Shown: in pieces, positions 25,474 to 36,134 of the stretch | How the letters are laid out: every line of letters begins with the position of its first letter | How positions within the stretch are numbered: the first letter of the stretch is position 1 | Assembly (NCBI GenBank): GCA_031316155.1 | Contig: JALDRB010000012.1 | Span: 1 to 64,000, forward strand | From: Candidatus Scalindua sp. | Lineage (GTDB): Bacteria > Planctomycetota > Brocadiia > Brocadiales > Scalinduaceae | Direction of reading: 5' to 3' | DNA: 64,000 nucleotides | The notes under the pieces: generated by a model | What the model saw: only the letters and a program-made list of their open reading frames with translations | Told to the model about the DNA's origin: nothing | The model's database searches: none | Position numbers and translations under genes: made by a program

Positions 25474-26334
25474 TTAATGAATCATTGATTGATATGGTTT
25501 GGTTTGACGCTCCAGGACATAAAATGTTCGACGCATATTTTTCTCTTGTACAACTTTAACGTAATTAATGTAATACCCCTTATCAAAATAATGGAGAAGT
25601 GTCTTTTGAACATACTCACGCCACCGGAGTGCAACTGATAAATTGAGCTCTTTCACTTTGTCAATAGAATCGGGTATCTCAAAAAGGAGCACATCATTTT
25701 TCAGATTTAAGTTGACATCAACGGTAATGAGCAAACCTTCTGAATCATGTTCTGTCGAATTTATGATTGCGCCATTTTCCATCTTTTTTATCTCATCACC
25801 GGGAGCTCTATCGTCTAATATGGACTTTACCTTATCACTGGCAATCCACCATTCTGCCAAAAGCCGGTCTGTACCCAGCCCACTATGTAATTTACTGGAA
25901 GTTATTTCTCCGTAAAAATTTACTTCATAACTGCAGGCAATAACCCCTAACTTATTTAGATTCAAGTAAGCATTCTTGGATTGTAATGGATCAAATGTCC
26001 ATGTTATGAGTTCTATATTACGACTGAGAGCATCTTTCCTCTGTGCCATTTTTAATTTGAAACCAATATTCTGATTGCGGTATTCCGGAACCACGGCAAG
26101 CATATGGGAATGCTGTGAAGGACGTCCATAATGAATTGCGGGAACCCCAAATACAAAACCTATCATGGTTTCAGCGTCAAAGGCTCCCATTGCAAATCCA
26201 CCATGTTTACACAATACCATCATAAACCGTGAAGGTATAATATCGTTTGTATTAAATCCCCACACAACCTTTTGCAGCCTTTCACACTGATTCAATCCTT
26301 CAAGAGTATTTAGTTTTTTAAACGTAATAGACAT
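25474..26334 (-). CDS. GNAT-superfamily acetyltransferase-like protein (COG3375 type)
   Basis: 286 residues. The N-terminal half has a GNAT-like core: VVWGFNTNDIIPSRFMMVL, GFVFGVPAIHYGRPSQHSHMLAVVPEYRNQNIGFKLKMAQR (acetyl-CoA loop), and ITWTFDPLQSKNAYLNLNKLGV, the hallmark of this uncharacterised subgroup. The C-terminal half (HSGLGTDRLLAEWWI onward) is specific to the subgroup. Substrate is unknown. It is transcribed alone; a short repeat (25423-25462) lies just after its stop. Confidence 0.78.
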   Translation of the reverse strand: MSITFKKLNTLEGLNQCERLQKVVWGFNTNDIIPSRFMMVLCKHGGFAMGAFDAETMIGFVFGVPAIHYGRPSQHSHMLAVVPEYRNQNIGFKLKMAQRKDALSRNIELITWTFDPLQSKNAYLNLNKLGVIACSYEVNFYGEITSSKLHSGLGTDRLLAEWWIASDKVKSILDDRAPGDEIKKMENGAIINSTEHDSEGLLITVDVNLNLKNDVLLFEIPDSIDKVKELNLSVALRWREYVQKTLLHYFDKGYYINYVKVVQEKNMRRTFYVLERQTKPYQSMIH

Positions 26335-26730
26335 GAGGTATTTCCCAAATAAAACTGATCCATGCCAACCAAAACCAAATCTGTTAAAATAAGTTTATGT
26401 TGCATTATACGGGAATATGGATGGTCTTCAACAAGAAATAAAGCATCACCATTTGAGTAGCTCTTTGGAAATAAGGTTACGTATTTTATTATATTTTGTA
26501 TTAGGAAGGCAAAAATCAAGGAGATGAGATATTTGCCAATTCCCTTAATTATAAACTATCCCTTTAACCCTTATGGTAATCATTTCAAAATTAACAAAAG
26601 CCCGCGTTTCTTACCTTTTATTTTCTCTCTTCTTGTTTTCCTGCTTTCCTTATAGAAAGACATCTTTCATACAACACCGTTATTATGAATTAGGGTAATA
26701 AGAAATGTTTACTCAACCTTAGCAGCACAT
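26335..26730. other. Intergenic space, nothing recognised
   Basis: 396 bp of AT-rich sequence between the GNAT-like gene and miaA. A short stretch near 26368-26390 (ACCAAAACCAAATC) faintly recalls the hairpin arm of the dispersed TATACT element but no termini are present. No convincing gene, RNA or hairpin terminator was found. Confidence 0.45.
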
Positions 26731-27756
26731 CTATATATTCCTTTGAAATGCCAGCAAAACCCTCTCAGAAACAGCTTCCGGTCTTTCATCCTCTTTCACT
26801 TCCAGCCATAGAATATTTGAAAAACTCCGAAACCAGGTCATCTGCCTTTTAGAAAATCTGCGGGTATTTGCTTTTAACATCTCTTTCGCCTCATCCACAG
26901 TACATTTCCCCTTAAGGTATCGAACAACTTCCTTGTAACCAAGTGCCTGTTCTGCCTGTCTGCTTAACCCGTGAGGATTATCAATCAAAGATTGCACTTC
27001 ATCAACGAGTCCCTTTTCAAACATGGTTTCAACTCTTTTATTTATCCTTCGGTAAAGCTCTTCCCTCTCTCTGGTAATGCATACTATTTTGCAATTCTTC
27101 TTTTTTTTTCCATAAAGTTCCTGAAGTTGTGACATCTGCTTACCTGTTTTTTTATATACTTCTATAGCACGAATTATCCGTCTCAGGTTATTCGGGTGTA
27201 GTTTACCGGCTGTAACGGGATCTATTTTCTCAAGAATACCATGAACATACAAGTTCCCTTTTTCCTTGGCGAGTGCCTCCAGCTCTTCACGAACTTTCCA
27301 ATCTGCTTCAGGACTCCTGAAAATACCTTCTCTAATACCCTTAATATAAAGCGGGCTGCCGCCAACAATAATAAAATGTTTCTTTTTCTTATGAAGGGTA
27401 CAGATAACTTCTTCAGCATCTTCTACGTATTTCCCAACACTATAACTTTCCCAGGGATCAACGATATCTATCAAATGGTGAAATATACTTTTTCTCATTT
27501 CCTGGGACGGTTTTGCTGTTCCGATATCCATACCTCTGTAAATGAGCATAGAATCCGCAGAAATTATCTCACCCTGTATTGCCTGCGCAGTGTGAAATCC
27601 TATATCTGTCTTATCACTAGCCGTTGTTCCCGTAAGTATCCATAAGGTATGCAACATGGTAAATGAATCTGACTCCTTTTTATCTCTCACTTCCTCCATG
27701 TCGGTAGGATGCAATGCTATTTCGGCAGGAATGGACAACTGTTCCCTTAGATCCAT
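26731..27756 (-). CDS. miaA: tRNA dimethylallyltransferase MiaA
   Basis: Up to 341 residues. MiaA transfers a dimethylallyl group to A37 of tRNAs reading UNN codons. The family blocks SADSM..YRGMDIGTAKPS, GGSPLYIKGI (normally GGTGLY), RRIIRAIEVYKKTG and QALGYKEV are present. Two key positions differ: the P-loop reads GTTASDKT where family members have GxTASGKT/S, and SADSML replaces the usual SADSMQ. The start is uncertain: the first ATG adds ~33 residues before the P-loop strand, while ATG at 27657 (MLHTLWILTG) gives the normal N terminus. It lies 61 bp downstream of tilS on the same strand. Confidence 0.9.
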   Translation of the reverse strand: MDLREQLSIPAEIALHPTDMEEVRDKKESDSFTMLHTLWILTGTTASDKTDIGFHTAQAIQGEIISADSMLIYRGMDIGTAKPSQEMRKSIFHHLIDIVDPWESYSVGKYVEDAEEVICTLHKKKKHFIIVGGSPLYIKGIREGIFRSPEADWKVREELEALAKEKGNLYVHGILEKIDPVTAGKLHPNNLRRIIRAIEVYKKTGKQMSQLQELYGKKKKNCKIVCITREREELYRRINKRVETMFEKGLVDEVQSLIDNPHGLSRQAEQALGYKEVVRYLKGKCTVDEAKEMLKANTRRFSKRQMTWFRSFSNILWLEVKEDERPEAVSERVLLAFQRNI

Positions 27757-27817
27757 ACCGCAAAATCACGTATAATAAGTAAATTAATCCCGAGTATTAT
27801 GGAATTTCCCGGAACTT

Positions 27818-29347
27818 TCAATGCCGTTCTGCCTTCATCAGTAACAATTTCTCTGTCTTAGCACCGATCCGGATACGGTCATCGATCCGATATCCCACTA
27901 CCCAGACTGGTTGACCATGCATGGTTACTATGGGAATTTTATCACGTTCCATTCTGGAAACTTTACTGTCGATAAAAAAATCCTTAAGTTTTTTGAAGCC
28001 CTTAGATCCCAAAGGACAAAATTTATCTCCCTCTCTCCTCGTTCTAACCGTAAGTGGCATTCTAATCTCTTTTAAATCAACCGCTTCATCAAATTCGGTC
28101 TTGTTCTGTTTAAATTTCTCTAAAAATCCATTCTCTATTTCTCTGATTTCTGTCTTAAATGTATACTTGAGTTCCTTAAGTTTTGTCTCACCCGGAATAA
28201 GCAACTCTGCCTCTTCAACGCCGGGTTTTTTATCTACATACTGTTTGGCTCTGGAGAGGTATAATTTGTTACCGTTTATTCTCATATTCACATAACCGTT
28301 AATAGTCCTGTTTAATGACTTACCTTCGAACTTAAGCAAATCAATTATATCGTTATATTGCTTGTGACCAAATTTCTTAAGTGGTATTCCCAGCTCAGTG
28401 ACTGCTTCTCTAATAATAATCTGCTGTAAAATTCCCGGTGTTTTCTTTAAAGGAGTAATATCCAGAACAATTTCCCGAAATACGTTATCCGTATCACCAC
28501 TTTTATCCAGCAAAATCTTCTTAAACACTCCATCTGCCTGTGATTTCAAGAAATCGTAGTTTTGTGTAGAAATTTCCCCCAGCTTTACGAGCGACTGTTT
28601 AACATTACCATTGTAATTCCTTTCAAGGAGCGGAATAAGCTCTAGTCTACACCGGTTTCTAAAGGTATTTCTCACGAGATTTGTTGAATCGGTTCTGTAA
28701 GAAATGTTCATCTTATTCAGATAAGTCATAATGTCTTTTCTCCATGATAACAGCAATGGGCGAACAAGTTCAATTGTGGAAAATGGTGAAATTTTACGTT
28801 TTGGCCTCATTCCATTGAGCCCCATAACTCCTGTACCCCTGATTATCCTGTGCAATACTGTCTCAGCGTTATCATCTGCTGTATGCCCAACAGCAATAAC
28901 ACCGGCACCGCTTTGTTTTGCAGCGGCTCTCAGAAAAAGATATCTCTCATCACGTGCGGCTTCTTCAATAGATAATTTCCTCTTACGGGCACACTTTCTG
29001 ATATTGCTCCGCTCTACTATGAGAGGAAGATTACACTCTTTTGCCATATTCCTTACAAACTGCTCATCCTGTTCCGACTCTTCTTCCCTGAGCAGGTGAT
29101 TTAAATGAGCTAAATACAGTTTGGAATAAATAGTATCAATACAATTTGCCTGAATAAGGAGATTAAGGAGCGCAACCGAATCAGGGCCTCCCGAAATGCC
29201 TAATACAATCCTGTCATTCACATCAAAAAGGCTGAATTTCCTTATTGTGCCAATCATCTGCTTTTGTAATAGTAACATAATCCAACTATATCCCTTGTTT
29301 TTAACCATGTCAATCATGGAAATTATTTGACATAGGGTAGTTGTCAA
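27818..29347 (-). CDS. tilS: tRNA(Ile)-lysidine synthase TilS
   Basis: Up to 509 residues. TilS converts C34 of the CAU-anticodon tRNA(Ile) to lysidine. The PP-loop ATP site SGGPDSVALL, the HLLREEESEQDEQFV stretch, GHTADDNAETVLHRIIRGTG and the C-terminal substrate domain (RTRREGDKFCPLGSKGFKKLKDFFID) are all intact. The first ATG gives an N-terminal extension; ATG 29278 (MLLLQKQ) or ATG 29257 fits the family better. With miaA downstream it forms a small tRNA-modification cluster. Confidence 0.93.
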   Translation of the reverse strand: MTTTLCQIISMIDMVKNKGYSWIMLLLQKQMIGTIRKFSLFDVNDRIVLGISGGPDSVALLNLLIQANCIDTIYSKLYLAHLNHLLREEESEQDEQFVRNMAKECNLPLIVERSNIRKCARKRKLSIEEAARDERYLFLRAAAKQSGAGVIAVGHTADDNAETVLHRIIRGTGVMGLNGMRPKRKISPFSTIELVRPLLLSWRKDIMTYLNKMNISYRTDSTNLVRNTFRNRCRLELIPLLERNYNGNVKQSLVKLGEISTQNYDFLKSQADGVFKKILLDKSGDTDNVFREIVLDITPLKKTPGILQQIIIREAVTELGIPLKKFGHKQYNDIIDLLKFEGKSLNRTINGYVNMRINGNKLYLSRAKQYVDKKPGVEEAELLIPGETKLKELKYTFKTEIREIENGFLEKFKQNKTEFDEAVDLKEIRMPLTVRTRREGDKFCPLGSKGFKKLKDFFIDSKVSRMERDKIPIVTMHGQPVWVVGYRIDDRIRIGAKTEKLLLMKAERH

Positions 29348-29413
29348 GTAGAATATTCACCATGAGATATTTATAAAAAATATTTTAATCTCCTGTAAAT
29401 ACCAATTTTGACA

Positions 29414-29593
29414 ATGGAAGATTTAATAAACAGGCTCAAATTACTCGAACTTGATTTACAAAAGTTAGATTCACGTCTCAGGAAAGGCACCGCTATAGGT
29501 TCAAAGAAAGAGTGGGAACACATTCTGCATCAGACCAGGAAGATTGAGGAATTCGCAATCATACAGTTAGCTATTTTAAAACAGAAGCTGTGA
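29414..29593 (+). CDS. Small helical protein of unknown function
   Basis: 59 residues from the ATG at 29414 (a TTG lies two codons earlier). Sequence is amphipathic and coiled-coil-like (DLINRLKLLELDLQKLDSRL, then QTRKIEEFAIIQLAILKQKL). No family recognised. It is the first gene of a run of four on the plus strand, 83 bp ahead of the lipoprotein, divergent from tilS. Could be real given position and codon use, but short. Confidence 0.5.
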   Translation: MEDLINRLKLLELDLQKLDSRLRKGTAIGSKKEWEHILHQTRKIEEFAIIQLAILKQKL

Positions 29594-29676
29594 TACCGGT
29601 TTTAGGAAGGAAGTTTTTTGAATATCTTACATTGATACGATTATACCCGTAAACTTTACAGGAGAAACATCAAAGC

Positions 29677-30468
29677 ATGAGGAAAAAAAACAAAAAGTAT
29701 TTACAGCTATTCACCATCATAACTTCGCTTGGACTCTTAAATACCGGTTGTACGCAGTGGGAAAATTTTTCTACTGGCAAAACCAAAAGGATAGGCACCC
29801 TGGAAGAACAAGTACTCGTTTTATCAGATAGAGTTGAAAATTTGGATATCAAAAATGCTGATCTTATGAAGACTCTTCATAAATCACAATTACAGGAACA
29901 GAAGAAAGAGCCTTTATATGATGAATACGCTCAGCTGAAAAACAGAATGACAGAAATTGAAGCTGCTCTAAAATTACATAATAACGAAAATACCCAACTG
30001 AAAGAAGAACTGATCAAAACCAGAAATCAACTTCAGGAAATTGAACAAAAACTTATCTCTGTTGAAACAGATAGAGCCAACATAAAAACTCAAATAGAAG
30101 AGCTTGAATCAGCCTATGTTTCCTTATCAACGAATGAACCGCAATTAACAGAGATGAAAGATATTACTGTAAAAACTGAAGATACATTTGAAAAAGAACC
30201 AGAAGAAGTAATGGAAGAAAGCAGAGAGAGTGTTATTAAAAACACACAAAAAAAACTGGAAGCCTCTCTTATCGAAGATTTACTTGATAAGGCCATTAAT
30301 TTATACCGGCAGGAAAAATTTGAAGAAGCAATAGCTAAATGGCAGGAAGTTTTATCACTTAATCCCAACATACATGAAGCAAAATTTAACATTGAAATCG
30401 CACATGACAGAATTAAGGAAAAAAAGATCCAGGAAGAATTAAAATCAAACCTCATTCAAAGGAAGTAA
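29677..30468 (+). CDS. Lipoprotein with coiled coil and C-terminal TPR
   Basis: 263 residues. A signal peptide ends in the lipobox LNTGC (Cys25), so it should be anchored in a membrane. Residues ~45-150 are a long charged coiled coil. The last ~65 residues (LYRQEKFEEAIAKWQEVLSLNPNIHEAKFNIEIA) form one to two tetratricopeptide repeats. The layout resembles YbgF/CpoB-like cell-envelope factors with trimerising coil and TPR. The TPR and coil are clear; the functional analogy is an inference. It precedes the DjlA-like gene by under 50 bp. Confidence 0.8.
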   Translation: MRKKNKKYLQLFTIITSLGLLNTGCTQWENFSTGKTKRIGTLEEQVLVLSDRVENLDIKNADLMKTLHKSQLQEQKKEPLYDEYAQLKNRMTEIEAALKLHNNENTQLKEELIKTRNQLQEIEQKLISVETDRANIKTQIEELESAYVSLSTNEPQLTEMKDITVKTEDTFEKEPEEVMEESRESVIKNTQKKLEASLIEDLLDKAINLYRQEKFEEAIAKWQEVLSLNPNIHEAKFNIEIAHDRIKEKKIQEELKSNLIQRK

Positions 30469-30515
30469 GTAAGAGTTCATAAAATGAGTTTGTATATTTG
30501 GAGGACTTGAGCAAC

Positions 30516-31247
30516 GTGTCAAAATGGAAAGGTAAAGCAATTGGTGTCGGCTTGGGTTGGTTGTTCGGAGGGCCATTAGGTGCAATCCTTGGCGGTATAA
30601 CGGGAGATTTCTTTGATAAAACTACCCTGGGAACGTATCCACATAAGCCAATTAGCGATTACGACAGATCTTTGAATTTCGTAACTCATCTGGTTGGAAT
30701 ACTTGTTTCGATCGCAAAATCGGATAGTCGTTTAAGTGCACACGAAGTTAAGGTAATAGAGAGAGCGTTTGTACAATTTGGCTTTAAGGGAGATGACCTT
30801 AACTTTATCAGAAGTTTAATACAACAAACGACGAGAGTGCAATTGAACCTGCGGGATGTATGTTATGAATTTAAACAGTACTCAAATTATGCAGAAAGAT
30901 TATCTTTATTAAGAATCGTCTATCTGGTCGCATATGCGGATGGGGTATTACATCCCAATGAAGATACTATGATAAATCACATCATAGGGTATCTCGAAAT
31001 ACAATCGAACGATGCCTTCGAGATACGGGCAGAATTTTGTTCTGATAATGATAAGAACTATCAGATTCTGAATGTTAGCAGAAACTCTTCAAATGAAGAC
31101 ATCAAAAGAGCATACAGAACGCTCTCCAAACAGTATCATCCGGACAGAGTAACCCATTTAGGTGATGAATTTACCAGGCTGGCGAACAGTAAATTCCAGC
31201 AAATAAATACAGCTTACGAAGAAATAAGGAAGGAGAAAGGGTTTTAG
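30516..31247 (+). CDS. DjlA-like TerB/J-domain co-chaperone
   Basis: 243 residues from the chosen start. An N-terminal Gly-rich segment KAIGVGLGWLFGGPLGAILGGITGDFFDK matches the DjlA membrane anchor, followed by a TerB-like helical domain (residues ~55-165) and a C-terminal J-domain with HPD in SKQYHPDRV, which stimulates Hsp70 ATPase. The GTG at 30516 is preferred over TTG 30498 because GGAGG at 30500-30504 precedes it and MSKWKGKAIG mirrors the DjlA N terminus. The stop overlaps the next gene's GTG start. Confidence 0.85.
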   Translation: MSKWKGKAIGVGLGWLFGGPLGAILGGITGDFFDKTTLGTYPHKPISDYDRSLNFVTHLVGILVSIAKSDSRLSAHEVKVIERAFVQFGFKGDDLNFIRSLIQQTTRVQLNLRDVCYEFKQYSNYAERLSLLRIVYLVAYADGVLHPNEDTMINHIIGYLEIQSNDAFEIRAEFCSDNDKNYQILNVSRNSSNEDIKRAYRTLSKQYHPDRVTHLGDEFTRLANSKFQQINTAYEEIRKEKGF

Positions 31248-31867
31248 TGAGAAACAGCATGAACAGAAAAATAATGATTAAGTCTACGATTTTCTTTTTA
31301 GTCTTTTGTACACTTTTGTGGCTAACCAGTATAAAAGCGTATTGCATGACATTTAATCTGTCCAGTAGTGAGATTAATGAGGCAATAGAATACGGAAAAA
31401 CAAACAAACTGGAAAGCCTGGGAGAATTCACAAAACAATGGGTTTCTCACCTCGGAGAAAAGGTCGGCTGGGCAACCATCTGGACACCATATCATAATGT
31501 TGCCTTTAAATCAAAAAAAGCTGCTGTTGAAAGACGAGATTTATCCCAGGAAGAGATTTTTAAGGCGCTGCGCCTAAAGGAAAGCTTAACGTTTACAGTA
31601 TCTCTCTTTGGTGACTATATGCAATTTGCACACGGTTACAATGCAATCCTGTACTGTAATGAGAAAATTATATACCCTGTTCTTTCGTATTTCCCTGAAT
31701 ATGCAGAGCCAAGTAGTTTTTACCCGGAATCACCGATATATGTAGCGGGTTTCGTATACAAATTCCCAACAGAAGAGATTATAATCGATTCCGTTATTAA
31801 CCTGGTTGTCACCGATCCGGAAGGGCATGAATTCAAATTTACCTTTGATCTTTCCACCATCAACTAA
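31247..31867 (+). CDS. Exported protein of unknown function
   Basis: 206 residues with an N-terminal signal sequence (MNRKIMIKSTIFFLVFCTLLWLTSIKAYC). No family recognised. The mature part contains repeated aromatic and Pro-rich stretches (YFPEYAEPSSFYPESPIYVAGF) and ends in an all-beta-looking segment. The GTG start overlaps the DjlA-like gene's stop by one base, suggesting coupling; ATG 31259 is an alternative. It closes the small envelope/chaperone cluster 29414-31867. Confidence 0.7.
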   Translation: MRNSMNRKIMIKSTIFFLVFCTLLWLTSIKAYCMTFNLSSSEINEAIEYGKTNKLESLGEFTKQWVSHLGEKVGWATIWTPYHNVAFKSKKAAVERRDLSQEEIFKALRLKESLTFTVSLFGDYMQFAHGYNAILYCNEKIIYPVLSYFPEYAEPSSFYPESPIYVAGFVYKFPTEEIIIDSVINLVVTDPEGHEFKFTFDLSTIN

Positions 31868-31950
31868 TCGAAAGTAAACAGAAATAGTGAATCTGTTCAA
31901 GGAGTCAGTCAGCAGAGGGAGGAATAGAGATCTGCTTGCCTCTGAATTGT

Positions 31951-32922
<972 letters not shown>

Positions 32923-32926
32923 TTAT

Positions 32927-34333
32927 CTATAACTCATTGAGTAGTGAATGGCAAAAATCAGTGAGAGAATCATCTCTTGCACCCATCACCAGAATAGTAT
33001 TAGCAGGACGTACTTTTCGTAGAACATCGCCGATAATGTCCTCGCGTTTTTGAAAGAAAAAAGCATTGTAACCTTTCTCCTCTAAATCATCAATGATATC
33101 TTTAGAAGATATTGTTTTGTCTGCCGTACCACCTGCATAAAATATCTCCGGCATATATAAAATGTCTGTGGGTAAAAGTGTTGCTGCAAACGTGGAGATA
33201 ATGTCATCTCTCAAAAATTTTGTCGGAGCATAACCGTGCGGTTGAAAGATTACAATTAAACTTCCACCATTTAATCTTGCCGCATCAATTGCCATCTGGA
33301 TCTTCTTTGGATTATGTGCATAATCGTCTATGATTTTAACTCCGTTCTTCTCGCCAACAAAGTCCATTCTCCTCCTTATTCCATTAAATGATCCCAAGGC
33401 CTTCCTTATTTCACCGTCTGAAATTCCCTCATTTCGCGCCACAGATATTGCAGCAAGCGCATTTAAAACATTATATGAACCGGGAATTTGTAATTCAAAT
33501 TCACAGCCACCTGTTTCAAATCTTGATCCATAAGGACCGCAAGAAATCTTAAACAGATGAACATCTGCGCTCTTACTGTCCCCATAGGTAATAATCTTCT
33601 TCTTACCATGAACCCTTATGAGGTGAGCACATTTATCATTCATGATTACGGTATCTGATGTGTTTTCGGCAAACTTGGAGAATAAATTTTTCAATTCATC
33701 TACGGTCTTATGATCTTTAGAAATGTCCGTAATAACAGAAACGTTTGGTTCATAATCCACGAGGCTGCCATCACTTTCATCTGCCTCAATTACGAAGATA
33801 TTTGAGCCTCCAAACCTGGTATTCCCCAGAGACATATCAGTAATATAATTTTTTAGATAGCCTCCTCCGACTACAGTGGGATCATGACCAGCCGTACTGA
33901 GAATCCACCCTACCATTCCGCAAACCGTTGTTTTACCATTACTCCCACCAATTGCAACCCCACGCTTACCGTTAAACAAATTACTCAGTAATTCCGATCT
34001 TTTGACGATCTTTACATCCTTTTCAAATGCTTTTTTTTGATCTCGGTTATCCTCTTCTATTGCGCTTGAAATAACGACCATGTCTGTTGAGTCATAGACT
34101 CCAGACCCGTCCTGAGGGTAAAGCTTAATGCCCTGCAATTTCAGTTTGTAAAATATTTCGGGAGTTAGACCGAGATCATTGCTTCTATCCGAACCGCTTA
34201 CCCAATGACCTTGAGCTTTCATAATTTGGGCAAGGGCACTCATACCCACACCACCTATTCCCACAAAGTGATATTTTAATCCACCTTTATTACTATGCAT
34301 TGAGCTTAACTCCATTTTCAACGCCCCGAACAT
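32927..34333 (-). CDS. MurC/Mpl-type UDP-N-acetylmuramate ligase
   Basis: Up to 468 residues of an ATP-dependent Mur ligase. The N-terminal UDP-binding GIGGVGMSALAQIM, ATP loop GGSNGKTTVCGM, EADESDGSLV, the central HxH-like DISKDHKTVDE, and C-terminal IDDYAHNPKKI (family DDYxHxP) are visible. MurC adds L-Ala to UDP-MurNAc; Mpl re-attaches a recycled tripeptide; motifs here do not separate them. Its ATP loop (GSNGKTT) differs from the classic GTHGKTT of MurC. Internal starts (MHSNKGG) fit better than the first ATG. Presence supports peptidoglycan synthesis, as reported for anammox bacteria. Confidence 0.85.
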   Translation of the reverse strand: MFGALKMELSSMHSNKGGLKYHFVGIGGVGMSALAQIMKAQGHWVSGSDRSNDLGLTPEIFYKLKLQGIKLYPQDGSGVYDSTDMVVISSAIEEDNRDQKKAFEKDVKIVKRSELLSNLFNGKRGVAIGGSNGKTTVCGMVGWILSTAGHDPTVVGGGYLKNYITDMSLGNTRFGGSNIFVIEADESDGSLVDYEPNVSVITDISKDHKTVDELKNLFSKFAENTSDTVIMNDKCAHLIRVHGKKKIITYGDSKSADVHLFKISCGPYGSRFETGGCEFELQIPGSYNVLNALAAISVARNEGISDGEIRKALGSFNGIRRRMDFVGEKNGVKIIDDYAHNPKKIQMAIDAARLNGGSLIVIFQPHGYAPTKFLRDDIISTFAATLLPTDILYMPEIFYAGGTADKTISSKDIIDDLEEKGYNAFFFQKREDIIGDVLRKVRPANTILVMGARDDSLTDFCHSLLNEL

Positions 34334-34360
34334 ATTTTTCCATACAAAATGTTGTTTGTT

Positions 34361-35542
34361 TCATTGTAGTGTGGCGCTCATTTCCTTAAGACAGCTTTTT
34401 CCCGTGTCAAAGTCCGTTATTTGCAGTATTTCGGCTACCGTTGCACCAACATCAGCAAATGACTGACGAACACCAAGCGATACGGGGTTTTCGAGTGTTT
34501 TTCCATAGATTAAGAGCGGTACATACTCTCTTGTATGATCTGTTCCAGGAGCGGTAGGGTCACATCCATGATCAGCAGTTATGATAAGAATGTCCTGATT
34601 TTTTATTTCCCTGAGTATTTCAGGTAATCTTTGGTCAAAAGCTTTCAGCGCTTCCGCATAACCATTTGGATCATTTCTGTGCCCAAATTTCATATCAAAA
34701 TCGTTTAGATTCGTAAAAATTATTCCCTTATTTTCCTTTTTGATGCACTCGATCGTCTTTGTTATGCCATCATCATTATCTGAAGTAAGTATCTCCTGTG
34801 TTAATCCCCTGTGTGAGAAGATGTCGCCGATTTTACCAACACCGATTACATCATAACCCTCCTTTTTTGCTTTATCGAGCAATGTATCTCCTGACGGTGA
34901 CAAAGAAAAATCCTTTCTTCTTTCTGTTCGTACATACTCACCACTGTTTCTTATGAAAGGTCTTGCAATTACACGTCCAACATTATGTTCTCCCCTTAGT
35001 ATCTCTCTTGCATGTTTACACATACCGTATAATGATTCAACTGATATGATATCTTCACAGGCTGCAATCTGGAAGACGCTGTCTGCAGATGTATACACAA
35101 TCGGGTAACCTGTCTCTCTGTGTTTCTGACCCAGCTCTTTTATTATTTCTGTTCCTGATGCGGGTTTATTACCAAGTATTGATCTACCAATAGCTTGTGT
35201 AAATTTTTTTATTACTTCTTCTGGAAATCCCTTCGGATATGTTGGAAAAGGTTTTTTCGTAACGATGCCGGAGATCTCCCAATGTCCTGCTGTGGTATCT
35301 TTAGCCGCTGATTCTTCCAACATCTTGCCATAAAAGGCATCAGCTGCGACATTTTCGGAAACACCCCTGATTGCATGGATCTTGCCGATTCCGAGGCGCT
35401 CAAGATTGGGTATATACAACCCACCAACAGACCTTGCGATATTTGCGAGAGTATTACATCCTTCATCCCCAAATCGAACAGCATCTGGCAATTCTCCAAT
35501 CCCAACACTGTCAAGGACAATAATAATTGCTCTCTCTATCAT
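34361..35542 (-). CDS. deoB: Phosphopentomutase
   Basis: 393 residues, the normal length. Converts (deoxy)ribose-1-phosphate to the 5-phosphate in nucleoside salvage. Alkaline-phosphatase-superfamily metal sites are visible: IVLDSVGIGELPDA (first Asp), KDTTAGHWE (phosphorylated Thr), DFDMKFGHRND, and ITADHGCDPTAPGTDHTRE. It precedes the Mur ligase by ~27 bp on the same strand. The start ATG at 35542 gives the family N terminus exactly. Confidence 0.95.
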   Translation of the reverse strand: MIERAIIIVLDSVGIGELPDAVRFGDEGCNTLANIARSVGGLYIPNLERLGIGKIHAIRGVSENVAADAFYGKMLEESAAKDTTAGHWEISGIVTKKPFPTYPKGFPEEVIKKFTQAIGRSILGNKPASGTEIIKELGQKHRETGYPIVYTSADSVFQIAACEDIISVESLYGMCKHAREILRGEHNVGRVIARPFIRNSGEYVRTERRKDFSLSPSGDTLLDKAKKEGYDVIGVGKIGDIFSHRGLTQEILTSDNDDGITKTIECIKKENKGIIFTNLNDFDMKFGHRNDPNGYAEALKAFDQRLPEILREIKNQDILIITADHGCDPTAPGTDHTREYVPLLIYGKTLENPVSLGVRQSFADVGATVAEILQITDFDTGKSCLKEMSATLQ

Positions 35543-35727
35543 TTCACGGTTATGTTTATCAACAAATCCAACTCATACCTATTCCTATGTCTTTGGGAGC
35601 AGCAAATATGAACAGACGGTTATTTCGCATGAAATTCCGAAGTAACCTGTTTCGTTAAACTTCAGATATTGTTGAATGATTGGTATGTAATATGAGAGGT
35701 AACAATATGGCCTATTATTTATGAAAC

Positions 35728-35970
35728 CTAAATAAGGGCTCTTTTGATAAAACCAAGACCGACAAAGACAATGATAGGAGATATATCAATTCCACCAATG
35801 GAAGGCACTATACGCCGAACGGGATTTAAGATCGGGTCTGTTATCCTGTAAAGAAACACCGCTGCCGGATGATAAGCATTATGCGGGACCCAGGATAACA
35901 CAATCCTGATAATAAGTACCATTTCATAGAGCGTTATAATTTGTCCAATAAATGAATTTCCTGTCATCAT
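35728..35970 (-). CDS. YggT-family membrane protein
   Basis: 80 residues with two hydrophobic helices and the family stretch ILSWVPHNAYHPAAVFLYRITDPILNPVRRIVPSIGGIDISPIIVFVGL. YggT proteins are small inner-membrane proteins linked to osmotic tolerance and, in some bacteria, division-site or thylakoid organisation. The exact role is unknown. It stands alone between deoB and the divergent SIS gene. Confidence 0.9.
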   Translation of the reverse strand: MMTGNSFIGQIITLYEMVLIIRIVLSWVPHNAYHPAAVFLYRITDPILNPVRRIVPSIGGIDISPIIVFVGLGFIKRALI

Positions 35971-36134
35971 CTAACTAACGTAAAGATTTACACGAAAAGT
36001 GTTTTTTAAAGAAAATTTATGGAATAGTAACAACTAATACCTCCTTAATCAACAAAAATATTATCATTTGAAAATATGATGAATAATTGATAAAATTTCC
36101 CCCAGTAAATGTAAATTGAGAAGAAAAAATAAGC

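Noticed and set aside
26310..26519. 69-residue minus-strand frame before the GNAT-like gene
   Set aside because: Low-complexity hydrophobic sequence with no ribosome binding site; not recognised as any family.
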